A DNA stretch of 64,000 bases from Amoebidium appalachense (taxonomy: Eukaryota > Ichthyosporea). The stretch is from positions 8,308,001 to 8,372,000 of the forward strand of contig CAVNZM010000003.1 of NCBI GenBank assembly GCA_963693365.1. Reading direction: 5' to 3'. The notes beneath the pieces were generated by a model. The model was given only the letters and a program-made list of their open reading frames with translations. It had not been told where the DNA came from and ran no database searches. A program made the translations under genes and the position numbers. Shown here piece by piece: positions 25,303 through 58,328 of this stretch (within the stretch, counting starts at the first letter, position 1; every line of letters starts with the position of its first letter).

Positions 25303-26641
25303 GTTTTCTTTTTTTTATGCCTGTTGTGTTTCCAGTGAAAAAGCCGCCTCTGTGCTGCCTTGTATTGGGTCTATAAAGAACACATCTCACTGCAGCTGTG
25401 TCGTCCAAGAAATCTAAGCTGATTCTTGAATAGACTCTCGCCTTTCTTTGTCTTATTTTTGCAGCCCAAATTAAATCATCACTTCACAGAACCTCAATCA
25501 ACTCGTGCTTTTCTACCTAAACGTTTGTAACATGGCTGCACTGATACAAGAGCCCATATTGGATTCAATCGCAGAAACATTTGATTTCTGAGCCGATAGC
25601 TGCAGACTGCTTTCAGTTCAGGGCCTTGCCCAGTTTGTTCAGAGCTTGCAACAGCAATTCCGGGTACGTGATAAGGCAAACGTCTTAACCAATGTCCTGC
25701 TTACCAGAAAGCGCGGCAAATATTCTTAGATTAGACTGCTTGACTTAGGCCTCTCGCTTTCTTTCATATTATGGGCAATACACAAATCAAGGCTATTCTG
25801 CTAATGACCACCTACAATATATAGAACTACTAAGCATTACTTGCTATACTTGACTTATCAGGCTACAAATAAAAGCGCTTCATAATTCTAACCACTTTTA
25901 CCCACCACCTGCATACCGCAAATAATTGGCTTGGGGTTAACCTTATTCTTATTGGTTGACGCGTCTTGTTGCGGGGCGGGTATGGCCAATGCTCTTTGCG
26001 GTCGTGCCGCGGGAAATAGGTAGCCACAGAGCAGAACAGACATGCAAGGTAAGGGAAGAATTATTGTGTTCGTCTTTCCAATAAGCGTGGCAACAGATAT
26101 ATATTCTGTTTTCTAATCAGTTCTTTAAGTGTGCACATGCTACTCTGTTCTCCCAGCCTGGGCTGTATTATCTATTCGGCATTTTGGATGAATGATTCTC
26201 TTTGGGGTAATAAGAGAATTGTATGCAGCGTATCATATTTTACCATTAGCTTATCTTTTAAAAACAAACACCTTTGAATATTAAAAGTAATATTTCATTC
26301 GCTATACTTTGAACGGCCCTGTTTATCAGGGTACACATTTGTCCAACTTCATTCCATTGCGCTTTCAATCTAGGCGGCCGCGTAGGGATTGGTCAGTCAC
26401 GCACTCAACCATGAGTCATCCCGCCCAAACAAATTTCACATCTCCCGCACCTTGCCCAATGAATGGTTCTGGTTAGATATATTCGTATACGCCTGTGCGG
26501 AGTCCAAACCCACCCATGCACCATCTTGCTCACTTCCTTACATGCTAGCTATGTCTTTATAGTCTACGACAGTATTCACTAGCAGCACATTCATAATTTT
26601 ATGTGCAATCTGCTATAAAATAATAAAAATTTACATTATAA

Positions 26642-26725
26642 AGGCTGTGGCCGAGGCATTTGAACCTCGCATCCGACGCGGTGATTTTACCAGCTCCTAC
26701 ATATATCTAAAGTAAGTCATATCTC
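26642..26725 (-). other. tRNA-like remnant with internal B box
   Basis: The minus strand contains GAGCTGGTAAAATC, then GCGAGGTTCAAATGCCTCG, which can form a T-arm around a near-consensus pol III B box. A complete cloverleaf with a matching acceptor stem is not evident. A degenerate tRNA-derived SINE head is more likely than a working tRNA gene. Confidence 0.3.
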
Positions 26726-26875
26726 GTTAAGGGTTTTCTTGGAAATTCCTTTTGCCGTTTGCACGGTTTCAGGTTTCATGCGTCACCGAGTGGCACATTG
26801 CTAACAGGCTCTTTTAGGGTCTTGTGCACACAGGCTGAGTACGTCACTGGAAGCGCTGCCATCTAGAAACACGGT

Positions 26876-26912
26876 ACGGCCATCTAGAAACACCGTGTTT
26901 CTAGATGGCCGT
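26876..26912. repeat. 18-bp perfect inverted repeat with 1-nt spacer
   Basis: The arms ACGGCCATCTAGAAACAC and GTGTTTCTAGATGGCCGT are separated by one C. A direct copy of GCCATCTAGAAACAC lies just upstream at 26858-26872. Confidence 0.9.
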
Positions 26913-27958
26913 GCACTGGAAGCTACAAGCTTCTTCAAAAATAAAAAGAGTTCATAGAGCTTTCTTAAGTACACAAATGAAGGCTTTGTATACAGTGTGT
27001 TTTTCCTAGGTTTTTGGCTTGGAGGGCAAAAGCGAATCCAGGATCAACTTGCCACCTGAATTAAGTCCCATTTTGTGAAAGAGCATGTGCACACTTCCCC
27101 GATCATATGTAGGACCTTGCTAGGGCTTGAGCAGTTTTTCATGTTACTTCGGTTATCCTCGTTGGGGTTTTCTTTTAGTACACGGTATGTTGTAGTGGTT
27201 TAGGTTTGCTCAGCCATAACTTCCAGTTGTTGCATGCATTGCCAGTATGACCGCGGCTGTTGATCAATGAAGTGGCGGTGTAGAAACGATGCAGCATGGC
27301 CAAGGACTGATTTTGTATTGACACAATTGTAAAGTTCCGTCAAGAAATGCAAAACTGTAAAATATGGTAAGCACTAAAATAAAACTGTGCAAACCTTTGC
27401 TAAACCACTAGCCTGTCCAGGCATGTGCAACTAACGTGCTAACTCGCGTACGAGGTCACGGCGGAGCTGATTCAAACCAGGACCTGCTCAGTATATACCG
27501 GTCGTTAAACTGCATGTGCATGCATCAGTAGCATGAGTGGAGACTGCAATAACTCTGCAGCATGCAGGTTTAGTCATTCACTCGTTGTCACAACTTTCAA
27601 TAAAACGTAAAACATGCAAACGGAAGGGTTGGGGGGCGCCGCGTCTAGCCATGGCACAGTCCATTTTGTACTGTTAGAACGGTTAGATCACTCAATTAGG
27701 GTTTCGATGGCGTTGTTGTGGGCGGCCGGATGATTGCACTCAATCTTTCAACATGTCAACGGCAGAAGAAGACCTCGGTCGGTTAGTCTGATTGAGCACA
27801 CTAGCTGCTGATTTTCTCGGGGAATTCGGAAACCAGGATAAAACATTTTTGATTGGAGTCAAGGAATGGGTGGTGGCGGTGGCGGCCTTGCCGTGCTGGT
27901 GGTGGTGGTGGTGGTGGTGGTGGTGGTGGTGGCGTGTGTGTGTGTGGGGTGTGTGTGT

Positions 27959-27989
<31 letters not shown>

Positions 27990-28148
27990 GGGGGGGGGGG
28001 TTGGAGAAGGGAGCAGCAGGGGACTCATATGGCTGCCCTTTCCTGTCAAGAGGGAAGAGGGGTGGGGTTGGGGGGTGATTTGGGCTTTGAGGGGCGAGGG
28101 GGGGGAGGGGGAGGGGGCCGGGCATATGGGGGGGGGGGGGGGGGGGGG

Positions 28149-28183
<35 letters not shown>

Positions 28184-28354
28184 GGGGGCGGCACAGAAAC
28201 GATCCGACATATGCGCATGCATCCAGCCAATATCATCGGTCAGGGCTGCTGAGTTTCCCAGCACCAGGGCGCTACCCAAATGATGGCATGCCCGTACAGG
28301 GGATGACTAAGTAAGATAATATGAAATTAAGATAAATAGCGCTACTCTATTTCC

Positions 28355-28406
<52 letters not shown>

Positions 28407-28480
28407 AAAAAAAAAAAAAAAAGTAATAGACCCTACCAGCCCTAGCCGGATTTTTTTTACATGCCCTGCTGTCTCCCCCC

Positions 28481-28527
<47 letters not shown>

Positions 28528-28907
28528 CACACACACACACACAACAAGGAAAACTAAGAACATGATGCTACCAATGGCCCCCGAAATTTTTAAGATAAAC
28601 AGACTCTATTTTCAAAGTATCTATACTCAGTCACCCAGTCACCCAGTCACCCAGTCACCCCCGTGTACCACGGCCGTAGCATGCATATGTGAATGGATGC
28701 CCAATACCTTTAAATTTCTGAGACTCCCTTCTATTTGTAACACGGCACATGCTGGCAGCTGGCATACGTATACGATCTCTGGCCGCCGTGCACGTTTCTC
28801 AAAATTTTGCGCTATGTTTAGCGCTCATGGTTAAATTGGCAGCTACTGCATGATCATGGATCATCAGATACATGCCCCCCCCCCCTCCCCCCCCCTCCTC
28901 CTCCTCC

Positions 28908-28940
<33 letters not shown>

Positions 28941-29432
28941 CCGGGGGCCCTCCCGCCTGAACGTTCCCTGCCCGCCCGTCCACCCAACCCACTCCGAGCC
29001 GTTCTCCCACCCTCTCCACACGGGGAAAAAAAACCAACCCATCCCATAACACCTACCGCTTCCGTAATCCACACATCAACACCATACCGCATTAGGGACA
29101 CACCCGATGCATCGGAAAACTTGGCACCATGTTGGGTTGGGACACAGCATGAACTATACTAGACCTGCAGCATAGCTATGCTGACCAAAAGCAAACAATG
29201 TACTTCTAGCTGTTGGCCGTTATCCTCCCCCCCCCCCCCCCCCCCCCCCCTTCCCCGTGACCCACCCACCCACCACCACCACCACCACCACCAAACACAC
29301 ATACACACACAGACAGATATAAAAACGGGGAAAAAAAAAATCATGGGCACATCTGAAACCTCACAAATGTCTCTCGCCGTCATCCGCTACTGCTTTAGAA
29401 ATAGAGTGGCCATGCATGAACAACTTTAAAAC

Positions 29433-29573
29433 GTTCGAGATATATCCGACAGATAATGATGTTTGAGATGTATCCGATAGATAATGCAACGGTTCGAGAT
29501 ATATCCGATAGACAATTATGTTCGAGATATATTTAACAGTTATGTTCGAGATATATCCGACAGCCATCAAAAT
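29433..29573. repeat. Minisatellite with GTTCGAGATATATCCGA unit
   Basis: Five imperfect units of TTYGAGATRTATYYGAYAG type are spaced about 25-36 nt apart, with variable linkers. Confidence 0.8.
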
Positions 29574-30169
29574 TGATCATGATGACTTTCAGCACACTGT
29601 CAGCCAAATTTATCACTGAATTTTGTGATTTTTTCCCGGATGTTTTTTTTCTTTTCAAATTTATACAACCGATATTGCGTTAAGCATGCACGGCATACTT
29701 AGGAGGCAATAAAGAAAAGGGCTTCATGAGTTATCCAGCAGCCCGGAAGTTTGTCCATTGGCAATCAAATATCAAAGGGGCACAAAGGTATCTGGTGGTG
29801 AAATTTCACGCCAAATGCAAACGCCAAATAATTGCTACATTTTCAAATTTACTGTTGCACCGCCAAAATGCGGGATCATGATTTGAACAAGGTTTCTATC
29901 AATCATACAATTGCATGGTTAGCCTGCAACCTAACCAAAAATGTACCAAACTAAGTTATTAACGCAAGAGAAAGAGGGTTTCGAATTGTTGAGTCTTAAT
30001 CTAACTAATTTAATTTGGAGATTACATGTCAGGTCTGGCCTGTCCATACTCATAAGAATCAGATATATCTTTTGAGTTATCCAAACTGTTGTGGAAAAGT
30101 TTCGCAAGGAGGCTGGGATTTGCCCATTCATTCGTTTTTTGAGGCACACGTGCACCACCATCTTCGAAT

Positions 30170-30203
<34 letters not shown>

Positions 30204-30576
30204 TTCCCTCCCTGCCACGTGGGGAATAAAAAAGAAAGAAAGAAAGAAAAAAAGAAAGAAAGAAAGGAAGAAAAGGAAAGGAGAAGGAAGACGTGGGGAA
30301 TAAAAAAGAAAGAAAGAAAGAAAGAAAGAAAGAAAAGGAAAGGAAAAGGGAGTAAGAAAAGCAGCCCTATCCTCAGTATATCTGTGCAGGATCTCTGCCC
30401 CGGTACCTAACGCAATCATCATGACGTCAGCATCCTAAATATAGTGTTTTTCAGCATGTTAAATGATTTTAGTTCTATCACTGAGCAGGTCCAACTATTT
30501 CATGTAGTGCGCCAAATTTGCGTACATGTTGAGGTGGGATATCCAATCACATTAACGGATGTGTTGCTAAATATGG

Positions 30577-40248
<9,672 letters not shown>

Positions 40249-41072
40249 TTATGCGTGCCAACCCTGTGAGAGTTGTCACGTTCGTGTTGTCGTTGGACTG
40301 CCCAGCGCTCTCAGAGTGAAAAAAGAGAATTGGCAAGGGACAATGGGAAGACAGAAGTCAAAAGAACACCCGCAAAGAAGGCTGGATGGAATATTTACAG
40401 ACAACCCAAAAAAATGAGTTAGATGCTGTGAGCATCAATGTGGATGAAAGTTGAAACAAAAAGTGCGTCCAGCATAACTGCTGATGGTTATTTGGGGAAA
40501 AAACAAGAATGAATCAACATTCCCCTGGCGGCCCAGCTGTCAACGGCATCCTTGCGTATAAAGCCAAACACACAGTCGTCTATGCGTATGCCAAGGACGT
40601 TATTGTGGTCTGTAAATACATAACATCCCTCGTTCGTTACATGTACAAATTATTTCCTTGTTTGTTGTTTGCTTACGGTGTGCTTAAATGACTATGTTTT
40701 GAAAGGGGAGTGTTACTGATTTTAAGGAAAGGAACGCAAGTCATTATAATCCCCGGAAAAAGCATGACGTAATCGATTTGATTGGATAATATGTACTCTC
40801 GGCCCGGGAGTAATAATGAGAAGCAGATTCCTCCTGCATTCTTGGAGCCACCGTCGGGTACAGTAGCTCCAAAGTATTTTTGAGTGTTTATATCAATTCG
40901 ATATCGAATTTGCATGTAAACACGAGGCAAACACGCCCGTGACACTAATATTCACAAATACATGCATATACACATCAGGCTGTGAAAACTGTTTTGACCA
41001 GGGGCATTTCGGGCCTACGGCCCGAAGCCCGATGACCCTAACCGTGCCACACGCCACGGGGGGTATATTTTT

Positions 41073-41108
<36 letters not shown>

Positions 41109-41197
41109 TACGTGTGTACGTCGTATACTTGTGTACGTGTGTGTCTACTGCCAATGTGTGTGCGTGTGTGTGCGTACGCGTACGTGTGCACTGTGGT
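40249..41197. other. Upstream region of the KIF24-like gene
   Basis: No gene is seen. The 5' leader and promoter of the minus-strand gene should lie here. There is a poly(C) run at about 41076-41104 and TG/ACGT-rich DNA before the LINE fragment. Confidence 0.45.
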
Positions 41198-41485
41198 ACA
41201 CATGGGGGTTTACGCTGTTTACTCGAGGCAAAGAGAAACCAGCCTCAGGTATGGGGAAGTTTTTGCTCGGAATATCCCCTCAGCGGTATATCATGATCAC
41301 GTACGTACATAGATGTCGGGTGATGACTATATATCAGGGTTTACTTTCTCTACGAGACACCATAAAGACTACAAAGAGAAATCAATTAGTTGGGGTTCCC
41401 CGTTTTTTTTTTTTTTCTTTTTTCTTTTTTTTTCTTTTTCTTTTTAAGGGGCTCCCCTGGCCATGGGACACTCGGTATCAGCTGG

Positions 41486-41524
<39 letters not shown>

Positions 41525-42686
41525 TGCACGTGCGCTAGAATTTTGTAGTGATGTGTTTCTCAAGCCAATCAATACATCTAATAAACAGGTCGTAGCTATA
41601 GTTACACGTGTTAAGTATAAAATCAAGGATGTTGTAATTTACAGGTAGACTATCTTTCTGGGTGTCTGTTGTGAATGTGACGTGTGTGTGTTGCGGTATT
41701 ATGTGGTCTATCAAACTACATTTGGCGATACATGACCGGTTAAACTGGTGTGTGTGTGTGTTGTTTGGGCATGCAAATGATGCCACCTTATACTTATTAG
41801 ATCTCCACTGTATAGCACGTGTACAGTAAAAGCGTGGTAATTGATCAATAATACCATCAACTAGAGAAAGACCAGTTCTACAGGAAGGTGATATGTATTT
41901 AGGTGTGATACATTTGTGAGTGCCATATTTGGCAATATGGTTGAGGCGGTCAGTATATATATAACGAGACATAAGGCTTAGTTTTCCAAGGTGTATGCTT
42001 TCATCGGGTCTAGTGTCGTGTGGTATCTTTTTCCATTTGTTATATTGCGTGAATATCTTGTGATTGTGTACATAATTAATAAGTAAGTGGCAGTCCAAAG
42101 TCACACACACACTTTTGCGGGGTTTATTTGTATTTGTGCCCAGGGGAGAAGGGGAGAGAGAGGGAAGGAAAGAGGGGAGAGGTGAGGAGGGGACAGGTCG
42201 GATAGAGAAGAGGGGTGGGAGGGCAAATACTTCTTTAAGCGGCTTGTCGCGAGATAGGATACTCTAGCAGCTATTAATATTGGGACCAGAACATATATCG
42301 AGAGCGTTACAGGCCCAGATTTACAACAGTTGTTAGATAGAAAGGAGGCAACTTCTGCTTCAAGGAAATTTGCCAAGGGTTTAAAGCTCTAGTTCTCTCT
42401 TTCTTGATCCAAGCGGCGAGAAGGGGTAAACCATATTCACATGCCGGGAAGATAAAAGTGCGAATAAATGTAAGTCTAATAGAAGGATGGAGGGGTGTGT
42501 CTTTAAAAATATTAGCCGAGAAGAAAGCTAACCGCTTACGAGCCAACTCTACTCTCTTTTCGACCATATGGGAAAACATAACACCAACAGAATTAAGCGG
42601 AACACCAAGATATTTGCATTCTGGAACTATAGGTACAGGTTTAGATAATCATGTAAATGTGTGTAAATTGTTAGCTATAACACATG
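41198..42686 (-). mobile_element. 5'-truncated LINE copy with 7-bp target duplication
   Basis: 41205-42679 is nearly identical to about 17128-18640 of the full-length LINE. It carries the 3' tail, the A run (here broken by G, plus-strand T/C), the (CA)n array and the last part of ORF2. The copy stops abruptly at 42679. The flanks carry the direct repeat ACACATG (41198-41204 and 42680-42686), the expected product of target-primed integration. Confidence 0.9.
41535..42660 (-). pseudogene. Truncated LINE ORF2 remnant
   Basis: This corresponds to the end of the reverse transcriptase region and the C-terminal region of ORF2. It is broken by small indels relative to the first copy, for example one base lost in the GAGAAGAGGGG run near 42210, one base lost in GTTTAAAGC near 42383, and a net loss of about 18 nt near 42245. 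No endonuclease or YADD region is left. Confidence 0.85.
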
Positions 42687-42826
42687 TGAGTGTGTGTGCA
42701 CTGCAGTGTGTGCAACGGTGCGTGTGTGTGTGCCTTTGGTATAGCTCTGGCGTGTCTCTGTGTGTGTATGTACATGTGCCTGTGTGTGCCGTGTAACACC
42801 AGTCTCTGCACGGACATGTGTGTGTG

Positions 42827-42878
<52 letters not shown>

Positions 42879-43482
42879 TTTATGTGTGTGTGTGCAGTAT
42901 GTGTACGTGTGTGTACGTGTGTGTGTGTGATGCATAGTGTGTGTGTGAGTACACTCAGTACAATGGCATGCGCTTGCCCTGACATTGCTATAGTTTCTCA
43001 AAGAACGGTTTGCCTTGCACCCTGATTTATAAATATATACATGCCACTACGGCGGCCATCATTCACCACCCGGATTCGCGGCAAGATCCTAGGGGATATT
43101 GGATGGGCACCAGGCCACTAGTAAGATCTACACAGTGTACATGTGTGTCTGTGTATGTGTGGGCCGGAGTACTAGCTGTGTGCGTGTCTGTGTACATGTG
43201 TGTGTGTGTGTGTGCCACGGTGTGTGAAGGTGTGTGTGTGTGTGCGTGTGCGTGCGTGTGTGTGTGTGTGTGTGTCGTTGCCGCACGCACACGAGCGCAC
43301 ACGTGCACGTGCACACACAACTTTTCACACACATGCACACAAACACACCCGTGGACACACACACACACACCGCGCATATCAAAAACAAACGGCACCGCAC
43401 ACAGGCACACACGCGCGTGCGCACGCACGGGCACACACACACACACACAAGTACACATGCGCACACACGCGCACGCGCATGC

Positions 43483-43514
<32 letters not shown>

Positions 43515-43739
43515 ACATGTACACACACACACGCACACACACACACACGGTTTATACATTTATACATTTACCTAACTATAAATACATGGTATACAAGCCC
43601 GAGTATTATTATTAAACTACCACTCCGCGTCATCTACTTCCCCATCTACAACATACACACACATGTACACACACACACACACACGCACACACAAACACTA
43701 TACAGTACGCGCACACACATACACACACGAACACACATG

Positions 43740-43792
<53 letters not shown>

Positions 43793-44011
43793 CACACACA
43801 AACACACGCACACACACACACACACACAAACATGTATACAGGAACCCACACACATACACGGACGCACACATAGCACACACACACACACACGTGGCGCCAC
43901 TACTTTGGAATATCCGTATCATGTGATGCCTGTATACGTATGATATCATGGTTTACCACATGTGTTGTGTCATCATACGCAGCCATATGCATGGGGGCCG
44001 GGCGGGGGCGG

Positions 44012-44071
<60 letters not shown>

Positions 44072-44677
44072 CTTACCATGTCTTACCATGAAACCTCGGG
44101 AGGCTTACCATGAACCGAAATTTTGTTGGTATTTTCAAAATGTTCTGGGTATTTTTTACCGTAAAAACGGGGTTATGGTCGGGCTTGAACGCCATACACA
44201 CACACGCGCGCGCGCGCGCACGCCACACGCACACATACACAAACACAGCGCCGCAGTATGATATGTGCACACACATGCATGAGCCTGCCTGCGAACATAC
44301 ACACACCAGACACACACACCATGGCACACGCACACGTGTACACACGCGCACACACACGCGCACGCACACACACATGCATATTATTATTAGACTTATTTTT
44401 ATTACACACAGACGTCACACACACACACACACGAACACACACACAAACACAAACACACGTACACACGTGGAATCCGCAATCAAAGCACAACGTCACATGC
44501 CGCGCACACGTGCATATGTAGGCGTGAAAAAGGCCGGTACACACGCTGCAGCACCAGAACAACTTGCAGCATGCTGTTTGGAACATTTCGTTTTGATCCG
44601 AAGGCATGCAGCGCCAGCTGTCAGTTTATTAACGATATCATGTGACTATGACCAGGGGATAACAGACTCGATAACAT

Positions 44678-44710
<33 letters not shown>

Positions 44711-44731
44711 CCCCGCCTCTCCCCACCCACC

Positions 44732-44770
<39 letters not shown>

Positions 44771-45423
44771 AGACACAGACACAGACAAAGTCACACCGAC
44801 ACCGTAGCTACAGTCACCACGGTGAGCACATCCTGTGTGCCCCCGGGAGCACGTGCAAGCTATGCTTAAGAACCCGAGTGCCAAAACACCATCAGCAGCA
44901 GCATGTATAAATATCTGTCTTCTTTCATTCAGGGATACGAATACCAAAAACTGTCATCAGAAGGCAGTGCAGCGAGCAAAATCACGGTCCCAATGCCTAC
45001 TACATATCCGTGTATCAGTTTTATGTATGTGTACGTTGCAGGTGCGCATTCATGAATATCCATGACTTGAAATTTCACTATCCAACTCGTTTATCCAACT
45101 AGTATTTTATCTATGTGTGGGGAAGGCCGAAATCTGAGGGGTTCGTACTAGCATCTCAGTAACTGTCAGTGGTTGAAATGTAGAAAACTATTCGATTGAA
45201 CTTTGTGGTTAATGTAGTACATTACAAAACGAGGGAAGAAACACTTTCAATGAGCATCTCAATATTAAAGTCATTATTAAAAAAAAAACCTTCAAACGGT
45301 CAGTGCAAACGTACATAACTACTCTATAAAATCCTTCACTTCTCCACCTGTTCTACATTATCGACAACAATCCGAGAACGAGAGCAAAAGACACATTACA
45401 CCACCACGAATATACAAATATAC
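42687..45423. other. Low-complexity intergenic region
   Basis: Dominated by TG arrays (42830-42950, 43195-43275), CA arrays (43435-43555, 43660-43890, 44180-44480, 44730-44770), a G run (44013-44071) and a C run (44681-44709). No coding sequence is recognised. Confidence 0.55.
44013..44071. repeat. Poly(G) run, 59 nt
   Basis: An uninterrupted G tract. Its true length is uncertain, because such runs are poorly resolved by sequencing and assembly. Confidence 0.9.
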
Positions 45424-57306
<11,883 letters not shown>

Positions 57307-57881
57307 TTTAGCTTTTGTGTGGGTCTGCGCCCAAACGCGTCGATTCTACTGTGTATTGTTTCCAAACCAGCCTTTTCCCTGCTACTTGCCGCTGTTGAAA
57401 ACCCTCCTTCTTTTTTTTGTCTGATCAACTTTTCAACGTTGCTCTTAAGGGGGTGATCACGAAAGTCGTTTACAACGGAAGCTTGAGTTGAGTTCTTGTA
57501 ACCATAGGATGACCAAGGCGATTGCCGTTCAAGCTGATTAGCAGCCGGTAATGTGTGTTGGTGCCCTGGTGCTACCTAAAAACGGGTTAAACATTATTGA
57601 TCTAGACGGCCGATCTCAGGTTTCGATTGAAAGACCGGAAACCTCGGGTATTGTAAAACCTTTCTCTCTTGAAATGGTAACAAGTCGAACTGCTGCTTTT
57701 CTAGAACAGTTCTGTTTTTCCTAAGGGTTGGCAGAAACAATTTCACGTGAAGGCCACTCAGAAGCATATTAAATAAACACTCTCGTATGTCTTCTGGCCT
57801 TGGAAATAAACCGTGTAAAACTGCAACAGAGCAGCCCCCCCTCCCCCCCAAAGTGCTCTAATACAGAGAAACACACCAACA

Positions 57882-58328
<447 letters not shown>

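Larger units (their letters stand above)
25303..30576. other. Gene-poor region
   Basis: About 5.3 kb without a supportable gene. It includes complex AT-rich DNA at 25.4-27.8 kb, a tRNA-like B-box patch near 26650, an 18-bp perfect inverted repeat at 26876-26912, G/C homopolymers at 27.97-28.18 and 28.35-28.53 kb, an AGTCACCC repeat near 28630, and a minisatellite at 29433-29573. Confidence 0.5.

Noticed and set aside
57594-57851. Minus-strand 85-residue frame upstream of TRAPPC13
   Set aside because: No recognisable family, no splice context, and part of it is in low-complexity DNA.
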